Source of the DNA: Verrucomicrobiales bacterium
GTDB lineage: Bacteria; Verrucomicrobiota; Verrucomicrobiia; Limisphaerales; UBA1100
Assembly (NCBI GenBank): GCA_003517285.1
Contig: DPAW01000131.1
Span: 1-12,379 of the forward strand
DNA length: 12,379 nucleotides
Reading direction: 5' to 3'
Shown here in pieces: positions 7,667 through 12,379 of the stretch. The translations under genes and the position numbers were made by a program. The notes under the pieces are model-generated. The model was not told the origin of the DNA, did not search any database, and worked only from the letters and a program-made list of their open reading frames with translations. Numbering within the stretch: position 1 is the first letter of the stretch; each line of letters starts with the position of its first letter.

Positions 7667-8281
7667 ATGGAAGAAAAGCATTCCAACCTGAACCTGCAAG
7701 AGCATGGCGAGCCGGCTGCGGGAAACTCACAGATGCCCGTGAGTATCATGGTGGTGCTCACGCTGCTCGGTTACATAGGATGTTACAAGGTGGACGAACT
7801 GAACGCCAATTTTGCGGCCAATGTCCATGCACCGTTTGGTAGCCCGGCCGAAGTGGCATCGCTGGCACCGTCCGAGGCGGAATTAATTTTCGGCAAAGGA
7901 AAACAGATTTACGCCAACTGTCAGGGCTGTCATCAGCCCAACGGTGGCGGTACTCCCGGACAAATCCCGCCGTTGGTGAATTCCTCTTGGGTGAAAGGCG
8001 ATCCCAAATTGGCCGCTGCCATTGTGCTAAACGGATTACAGGGTGCTATCGTCGTGAATGGTACTTCGTATAATGGCGCTATGACGGCCGTGGGCGCGGC
8101 TTGGTCGGACGAGGAAATTGCCGCCGTGCTCACTTACATTCGTCAGTCTTGGGGCAACGGCGAAGAACTGGTAACGGCGGAGCAAGTGGCCGAGGCTCGG
8201 ACCATGATTAAGGATTCCGGACATCAGGGAACGTGGAATAAGGATTCGTTGGACGCCGCCGGTTTTGCCACGCCGGAATAA
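7667..8281 (+). CDS. CcoP-like membrane-anchored monoheme cytochrome c
   Basis: This 204-residue protein starts at ATG 7667, one base after the CcoO-like stop and behind GAGGAGGG (7651-7658). The same frame is open further upstream, but only inside the previous gene, so this start is preferred. It has a polar N-terminus, one membrane segment (about 24-40), a linker typical of CcoP-type proteins ('VHAPFGSPAEV', 53-63), and a single cytochrome c domain. CQGCH lies at 85-89 with probable axial Met139 (YNGAMTAVG). The domain ends with the helix 'IAAVLTYIRQSWG' (151-163). Canonical CcoP is a diheme protein of about 300 residues, so this is a one-heme short form. It is the last gene before the terminator. 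The heme motif is seen directly; the role as electron exit is inferred. Confidence 0.85.
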   Translation: MEEKHSNLNLQEHGEPAAGNSQMPVSIMVVLTLLGYIGCYKVDELNANFAANVHAPFGSPAEVASLAPSEAELIFGKGKQIYANCQGCHQPNGGGTPGQIPPLVNSSWVKGDPKLAAAIVLNGLQGAIVVNGTSYNGAMTAVGAAWSDEEIAAVLTYIRQSWGNGEELVTAEQVAEARTMIKDSGHQGTWNKDSLDAAGFATPE

Positions 8282-8299
8282 TTTTACGCTACTTCTTCC

Positions 8300-8331
8300 G
8301 GCCCAATGTCTTGTGGCGTTGGGTCTTTTTT
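8300..8331 (+). terminator. Rho-independent terminator after the respiratory operon
   Basis: An inverted repeat pairs bases 8300-8308 (GGCCCAATG) with 8317-8325 (CGTTGGGTC), nine pairs including two G-T wobbles. The loop is 8 bases and six T follow (8326-8331). It lies 18 bases after the CcoP-like stop and ends the operon. Confidence 0.8.
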
Positions 8332-8354
8332 GATGTCTAATGGCGGCTGCGGGT

Positions 8355-8385
8355 TTGGCTTGTCGTCCGAGCGATTGCGTAATAC
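8355..8385 (+). promoter_or_regulatory. Possible promoter for dprA
   Basis: A TTGGCT box (8355-8360) and a TAATAC box (8380-8385) are separated by 19 bases, a little wide. The second box ends only 9 bases before the dprA ATG, and no Shine-Dalgarno site is visible. If real, the transcript would have almost no leader. Weak evidence only. Confidence 0.25.
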
Positions 8386-8394
8386 GACCTTCTT

Positions 8395-9483
8395 ATGGAT
8401 TCCCGTGAGGCGTTAGTGGCGCTGAATTTGTTGCCTGATATTGGCCCGATACGGGTTCGAAATTTGTTGTCTCGATTTGAATCGGCCGCGGCGGTCTTGA
8501 GTGCTTCCAAGGGGGATCTAATGTTAGTGGATAAAGTGGGCGTCAAGGCAGCCGATAACATTGTTCGTTGGCGAGAGTTGGTGAATGTGGCCGTTGAACT
8601 GGAGCGTATTGAGAAATTTGGCGCCCAGATCATCACTTCTGAGGATGATACGTATCCTTCCTTGTTGCGCGAAATTTACGATCCACCCCCGGTGTTGTAT
8701 GTGAAGGGTGAATTGAAACCCGAAGATGCCCACGCTGTTGCGATGGTGGGCACGCGACGGTCGACATTATATGGTCGCCAAACGGCTGAGCGGTTGGCGA
8801 AGCAGTTGGCGGCTTCGGGTGTTACAGTAGTGAGTGGTGGGGCGAGAGGCATTGATAGCGCCGCGCATGAGGGAGCATTGCAATCCGTTGGACGCACCAT
8901 CGCGGTCTTGGGCACGGGCCTAGACATCGTGTATCCGGCTGAAAATATACAACTCTATCAACAGATCGCCAAGCAGGGCGCGGTGATCACGCAGTTTCCC
9001 TTCGGGCGAAAAGGCGATAAGAGGAGCTTTCCAATACGCAACCGCATTGTAGCTGGCATGACGCAGGGTACCGTGGTTGTGGAAGCCAATCGGGCCAGCG
9101 GCGCGCTCATCACCGCCAACTTTGCCGCGGAGTATGGGCGAACGGTGTACGCCGTGCCCGGCCGCATCGATTCACCGCGCAGCGCCGGTTGCCATGACCT
9201 CATTAAGGACGGCGCCCAGCTTTGCGAATCTGCTGAAGACGTCTTGGCTGAATTCGCCCATCTACAGGCTATTGAACCGGAAGAGTCCGAACTTCCCATG
9301 CCCACGTTGTCGCATCCGGAACAGCAGATCTTTAACGTGCTCACCCACGAGGAAATGCAGCAGGACGAAATTATCCGCCGCAGCGAATTGCCCGCTGCAC
9401 AGGTTTCTGTTGCATTGCTTCAGCTCGAGATGAAAAAGCTAATCGAACAACATCCCGGTCGCCTGTTCACCCGCACGAGGTGA
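8395..9483 (+). CDS. dprA: DNA processing protein DprA/Smf
   Basis: DprA binds incoming single-stranded DNA in the cytoplasm and loads RecA during natural transformation. The 362-residue protein has the full domain order. An N-terminal helix-hairpin-helix/SAM-like region (about 1-65) contains 'LLPDIGPIRVRNLL'. The Rossmann-like DprA core (about 75-285) carries 'MVGTRRSTLYG' (117-127), 'VVSGGARGIDSAAHEGAL' (145-162), 'VLGTGLDIVYP' (171-181), 'FPIRNRIVAGM' (212-222), 'SGALITA' (235-241) and 'AVPGRIDSPRSAGCHDLI' (253-270). A C-terminal winged-helix domain (about 305-355) completes it. The length is normal. It is separated from the operon upstream by a terminator and probably has its own promoter. 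No other competence gene is in view, and DprA is widely kept in bacteria not known to be competent. Confidence 0.96.
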   Translation: MDSREALVALNLLPDIGPIRVRNLLSRFESAAAVLSASKGDLMLVDKVGVKAADNIVRWRELVNVAVELERIEKFGAQIITSEDDTYPSLLREIYDPPPVLYVKGELKPEDAHAVAMVGTRRSTLYGRQTAERLAKQLAASGVTVVSGGARGIDSAAHEGALQSVGRTIAVLGTGLDIVYPAENIQLYQQIAKQGAVITQFPFGRKGDKRSFPIRNRIVAGMTQGTVVVEANRASGALITANFAAEYGRTVYAVPGRIDSPRSAGCHDLIKDGAQLCESAEDVLAEFAHLQAIEPEESELPMPTLSHPEQQIFNVLTHEEMQQDEIIRRSELPAAQVSVALLQLEMKKLIEQHPGRLFTRTR

Positions 9484-9551
9484 GGTTAGATTTGTGTTGG
9501 CAGTAATGGATCGACTACGACAGGTGATGAGATATTAGTGTAAGTGTTTAT

Positions 9552-9569
9552 ATAGGCGCGATCGCCTGT
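9552..9569. repeat. Short inverted repeat between dprA and the isomerase gene
   Basis: AGGCG (9554-9558) pairs with CGCCT (9563-9567) around a CGAT loop. Two outer pairs (one wobble) extend it to seven. Only a weak T-rich stretch follows (9569-9573), so it may be a poor terminator of dprA or chance. It includes the palindrome GCGATCGC. I see nothing else in the 138-base gap except AT-rich bases around 9530-9554 that could hold a promoter. Confidence 0.3.
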
Positions 9570-9621
9570 CTTTGAGCTGAATTCATTTGCCCCGATGGGA
9601 ATGCGTCTCTAACCTAGCCGA

Positions 9622-10476
9622 ATGAACCGACGTGATTTCTGTAAAACCGCCGGGGCTGCTGCCGCGGTGGCAGCCACTTCCACGCTCCAAGCTGAGGACA
9701 AAAAACGCGCGCGCGCGAATCATGGGCTCATTTACAAATCAGTTAAATGGGGTGGCAAACCAAACCTGCCGCGTATGCAGAAGTTGAAAGAGCTGGGCTT
9801 CGACGGCATCGAGGGTAGTGCGCCGGGCATGAACGTAGGTGCCTTGCGAAAGGCCTGCGATGAGGTGGGCCTGCCGATGCACGGTGTGGTTTATAACAAG
9901 CATTGGCAGAAACGGCTGTCTTCCCCCGACGTCGCCACGCGCGATGAAAGTCGCAAGGGATTGGAGGAAGCCATTCGCGAATCCAAAGCGGTGGGCGGCT
10001 CGTCGGTGCTGTTGGTCCCCGGAGCAGTGCGTGGGGAGAACGAAAATCACGACCAGGTCTGGGAACGGTCCATTGCCGAGATCCGCAAGGTTATTCCTTT
10101 GGCCAGCAAACTGGGTATTCATGTGCTCATTGAAACGGTGTGGAACGGGTTCTGTTACAAGCCTGAGCAATTCCGCGATTACCTTGATGAGATCAATAAC
10201 CCGTGGGTGCAGGCCTATTACGATATTGGCAACATGCAGAAATTCGCGCCTAGCCACGAGTGGATTCGCATCCTCGGCAACCGCAACGTGAAGCTGGACG
10301 TGAAGGATTGGGGTGTGAAAAACGGTTTCTGTCCGCTAGGTCAGGGCGATGTGGAATGGGGCAAGGTCCGCGCCGAGCTGAAGAAGATTGGCTTCAACGG
10401 CTGGGTCACCCGCGAAGGTGGCGACGGCGGCGACGAAAAGACCGCGGCGTTGATGGACGAGTTGCTGGACCTATAA
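9622..10476 (+). CDS. Exported sugar phosphate isomerase/epimerase-like protein (xylose isomerase-like TIM barrel)
   Basis: The 284-residue protein begins with a twin-arginine signal (NRRDFCK, residues 2-8, then an Ala-rich core; probable cleavage after LQA, about residue 24). Export folded through Tat is therefore likely. The rest is one AP-endonuclease-2/xylose-isomerase-like TIM barrel, as in hydroxypyruvate isomerase and sugar epimerases. Family landmarks are 'LKELGFDGIEGS' (55-66), 'VLIETVWN' with probable metal ligand Glu171, 'YYDIGNM' with Asp201, 'KLDVKDWG' (224-231) and 'WVTREGGDGGDE' with Glu265. The third metal-ligand region has Asp226 where many relatives have His or Gln. The substrate cannot be told. 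No clear Shine-Dalgarno site precedes the ATG. The next gene starts 4 bases after its stop, so the two are probably co-transcribed. Confidence 0.85.
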   Translation: MNRRDFCKTAGAAAAVAATSTLQAEDKKRARANHGLIYKSVKWGGKPNLPRMQKLKELGFDGIEGSAPGMNVGALRKACDEVGLPMHGVVYNKHWQKRLSSPDVATRDESRKGLEEAIRESKAVGGSSVLLVPGAVRGENENHDQVWERSIAEIRKVIPLASKLGIHVLIETVWNGFCYKPEQFRDYLDEINNPWVQAYYDIGNMQKFAPSHEWIRILGNRNVKLDVKDWGVKNGFCPLGQGDVEWGKVRAELKKIGFNGWVTREGGDGGDEKTAALMDELLDL

Positions 10477-10480
10477 CTTC

Positions 10481-11980
10481 ATGAACTTCTTGCGATTGGT
10501 TGCGGCGGTAGGGCTGGCTTGCCTGCCGATGGCCGTGACCGCCGCCGGATTGCAGGCCGGCGCGGCCAAGGTGGATATCACCGATGAACGCGGGTCGGTA
10601 AACGATCGGTTGTACGCCCGCGCGCTGGCCTTTCGAAGTGGAGATACCACGGCGGTGTTGGTGAGCATTGACGCCGTGGCGATCGGGGGGATCGGCCGGA
10701 TCAAGGATGACTTTCTCCCGCGGGTTCGTGAAACGCTGGAAAAGGAATTGGGCATTTCGCCCGCGCACACGCTCTTTAACGCCAGTCATTGCCATGGACT
10801 GGTGCATCCGGAGACCGAGGCGCGCACCATTCAGGCGGTGCGATTAGCGGTCAAGAATCTGGAGCACGTGAAAGCCGGTGTGGGTGTAGGGCGGGAGACG
10901 CGGATCATGGAGAATCGTCGGTTGATTCTGAAGGATGGCAGCACGGTGGATGTGCGGCATGCCTACTCCCTGCCGCCGAATGATCAAGTGGTAGCAGTCG
11001 GGCCGGTGGATTCGCAGATCGGTGTGCTGCGTCTGGATCGGCTGGATGGAACGCCCTTGGCGGTGGTGTACAATTTCGCCTGCCACCCGATTGCCAATAC
11101 GCCCGATCGTGGCAATTCCGCGGACATCACCGGGTTCGCCTCCAAGACCATTGAGGAAACGCTGGGGAAGGGGGCCGTGGCGCTTTTTGTGCAGGGAGCG
11201 GGTGGTGATATTAATCCGATTGATTACAAGGCGGTGAATCACATCCGCAGCGCCGAACCGCTGGGCCTGATGCTCGGGCTCAGTACACTGCGGGCGGTAC
11301 GGCAGATTCGTTGCCAGCCGAATGCGGTTTTGAACGTGCACAGTGAGACGCTGGAGTTGCCCCGGGCGGATTTGGCGCCGCGCATTCGTGAGATGGAAGC
11401 CGAACGCGGGCGTCTGGCCGAATCCCTGAAGGGCACGTTCCTGAATCTCGATGAGTTTCTGCCGTTGATGATGAAGTACCAGCTCTCCACCAACTCCCCT
11501 TCGCTCAGTTCCTACCGTTACCTGCATGAGCTGAAGCTGGAGCGGCCCAATCTCAGCCGGCTGGATGCAGCCAACCGCCGCCATTTGCAGGCGTACGTCC
11601 GCAATGTTCACACCATGGAACAGATCACGCGGCTGAACACCAATTTGCGGCTTCTGAAAATGCATCAAAAAACCGGCCACGCCGCCGGCAACCGGACGGT
11701 CAGCGTGGAGTTGTCCGGCCTGCGTGTGGGCGATTTTGTGCTGACCACATTTCCCGGCGAACTCACGGTACCGGTGGGGTTGAACATCAAGCGCGCGGCC
11801 AAACATCCGCATGCCTTCGTGGCTGGATACACCAACGGCTATGTCCATTACGCGCCCACGGCCGAGCAGTTGAAAAACATCGGCGGCGCCCAGGAAGACA
11901 GCGACTGTATGCTCGCGCCTGAATGGCAGCGGCTCTACGAGACGCGCGCGGTGCAGATGATTCGCCGGTTGCTACGATAG
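10481..11980 (+). CDS. Secreted neutral/alkaline ceramidase-type hydrolase
   Basis: The 499-residue protein has a signal peptide (hydrophobic 4-20, cleavage around 22) and the catalytic domain of neutral/alkaline non-lysosomal ceramidases, zinc amidases that split the N-acyl bond of ceramide. The family's zinc-site elements are visible: 'NASHCHGLVHP' (100-110), 'NFACHP' with His202, 'QGAGGDINP' (238-246), 'FPGELTVPVG' with Glu427, and 'GYTNGYVHYAPT' (449-460) with Tyr454 or Tyr457. Known ceramidases have about 650-700 residues and an extra C-terminal domain; here only about 40 residues follow the tyrosine motif. A charged helical stretch (295-405) lies between the two halves. Many PVC bacteria have such short relatives of unknown substrate, so true ceramidase activity is not assured. 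It is coupled to the isomerase gene and convergent with the oxidoreductase gene. Confidence 0.85.
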   Translation: MNFLRLVAAVGLACLPMAVTAAGLQAGAAKVDITDERGSVNDRLYARALAFRSGDTTAVLVSIDAVAIGGIGRIKDDFLPRVRETLEKELGISPAHTLFNASHCHGLVHPETEARTIQAVRLAVKNLEHVKAGVGVGRETRIMENRRLILKDGSTVDVRHAYSLPPNDQVVAVGPVDSQIGVLRLDRLDGTPLAVVYNFACHPIANTPDRGNSADITGFASKTIEETLGKGAVALFVQGAGGDINPIDYKAVNHIRSAEPLGLMLGLSTLRAVRQIRCQPNAVLNVHSETLELPRADLAPRIREMEAERGRLAESLKGTFLNLDEFLPLMMKYQLSTNSPSLSSYRYLHELKLERPNLSRLDAANRRHLQAYVRNVHTMEQITRLNTNLRLLKMHQKTGHAAGNRTVSVELSGLRVGDFVLTTFPGELTVPVGLNIKRAAKHPHAFVAGYTNGYVHYAPTAEQLKNIGGAQEDSDCMLAPEWQRLYETRAVQMIRRLLR

Positions 11981-11994
11981 GAAGGCACTTAGGC

Positions 11995-12379
11995 CTACAC
12001 CATCTTGTAGAATTCCTCCCAACCCTTGCGGGGAGCGGGGCCTTTGAGCAGCGCGTTGGCGCGGTCGTTGTTGATGAACTTCTCCCGTTTCCGATCGAAA
12101 TTCAGTTCCTCATTCAGCGACTGGCAAACAATGCCGAGCATCAGTGTCTTGGTTAGGTCACCGGCAATACTGAAGGGCGAAAGCGTCTTGTCCTCGCCTT
12201 TGCAAGCGGCAGTGAAGCTAGCACCGTGGTTGAACTTCGGCCCGTTGGGCTTCAGGGCCTCGGCGTATTGCTCGCGGTATTTGGGATCGGCCGACACGAT
12301 GTTGGAACTGCCGCTGTGGGAGCCGCGCGTCAAAGCATATTTTCCATCCGCCCGATGCAGGAGCGTGCCCGCCCCGCCC
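11995..12379 (-). CDS. Gfo/Idh/MocA family oxidoreductase, C-terminal part (partial at right edge)
   Basis: The reverse-strand frame is open from the right edge to a TAG at 11995-11997, giving about 127 codons. A TTG at 12333 is internal, since the frame continues upstream with sensible protein (LLHRADGKYALTRG). The visible part matches the C-terminal domain of NAD(P)-dependent Gfo/Idh/MocA oxidoreductases as found in Verrucomicrobiota and Planctomycetota: 'ADPKYREQYAEALK', then a His/Gly-rich turn, 'LGIVCQSLNEELNFD', and the ending 'NNDRANALLKGPAPRKGWEEFYK'. The Rossmann domain and catalytic Lys lie outside the window, so the substrate cannot be judged. It converges with the ceramidase-type gene, 14 bases apart, with no clear terminator between. 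Confidence 0.8.
   Translation of the reverse strand, partial: GGAGTLLHRADGKYALTRGSHSGSSNIVSADPKYREQYAEALKPNGPKFNHGASFTAACKGEDKTLSPFSIAGDLTKTLMLGIVCQSLNEELNFDRKREKFINNDRANALLKGPAPRKGWEEFYKMV

Noticed and set aside
5108-8281. Calling the CcoNOP-like genes a functional cbb3 oxidase
   Set aside because: The three-gene order and fold fit, but the subunit I metal ligands are missing, so a catalytic label would mislead.
9557-9566. GCGATCGC as a HIP1-like repeated element
   Set aside because: Only noticed once, within a small hairpin; a single copy carries no evidence of a repeat family.
10844-11848. Long reverse-strand open frame (334 codons) opposite the ceramidase-type gene
   Set aside because: Its protein is rich in His, Gln and Arg with no family motif, as expected for the antisense of a G+C-rich gene; the + strand frame has clear zinc-site motifs.
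11990-11997. Palindrome TAGGCCTA between the convergent genes
   Set aside because: Only 8 bases with no loop or T-tract; too short to call a terminator or binding site.

Overview
The window looks like part of a Verrucomicrobiota (PVC-group) chromosome. The evidence is indirect. There is an alternative complex III operon followed by cbb3-like cytochrome genes. Downstream come a twin-arginine-exported sugar isomerase-like protein, a ceramidase-type hydrolase and a Gfo/Idh/MocA oxidoreductase whose C-terminus is of a kind common in Verrucomicrobiota and Planctomycetota. No rRNA or other phylogenetic marker is present, so the assignment is an inference.

Region 1 (1-8281, + strand) is one tightly packed operon that enters from the left edge. 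In order it holds the 3' end of actB (iron-sulfur subunit), actC (NrfD-like quinol subunit), actD, actE (monoheme cytochrome c), actF (second NrfD-like subunit), a membrane-anchored monoheme cytochrome c, a CcoN-like protein, a CcoO-like cytochrome c and a short CcoP-like monoheme cytochrome c. Most junctions overlap (ATGA or TAATG) or leave only a few bases. A hairpin plus T-tract at 8300-8331 closes the operon.

The main observation is in the CcoN-like gene (5108-6562). It is full length, about 12 membrane segments, and clearly aligns with cbb3 oxidase subunit I. Yet by-eye alignment finds none of the six histidines that bind heme b, heme b3 and CuB, nor the cross-linked tyrosine. The three cytochromes c around it keep their CxxCH motifs and likely axial methionines. 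The unit therefore looks like ACIII joined to a cofactor-free 'pseudo-oxidase' scaffold carrying c-type hemes, not like a terminal oxidase. Electrons would run quinol, then ACIII, then the c-heme chain, then an acceptor outside this window. The CcoO-like protein also carries an insertion of roughly 150 residues between its CxxCH and the conserved C-terminal half.

Region 2 (8395-9483) is dprA, the DNA-uptake recombination mediator, unrelated to the operon before it.

Region 3 (9622-12379) holds an exported sugar phosphate isomerase/epimerase-like protein and, 4 bases later, a secreted neutral/alkaline ceramidase-type hydrolase, both on +. The 3' part of a Gfo/Idh/MocA oxidoreductase lies convergently on -. 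These suggest catabolism of sugars or lipid-linked substrates, but the substrates cannot be read from the sequence.
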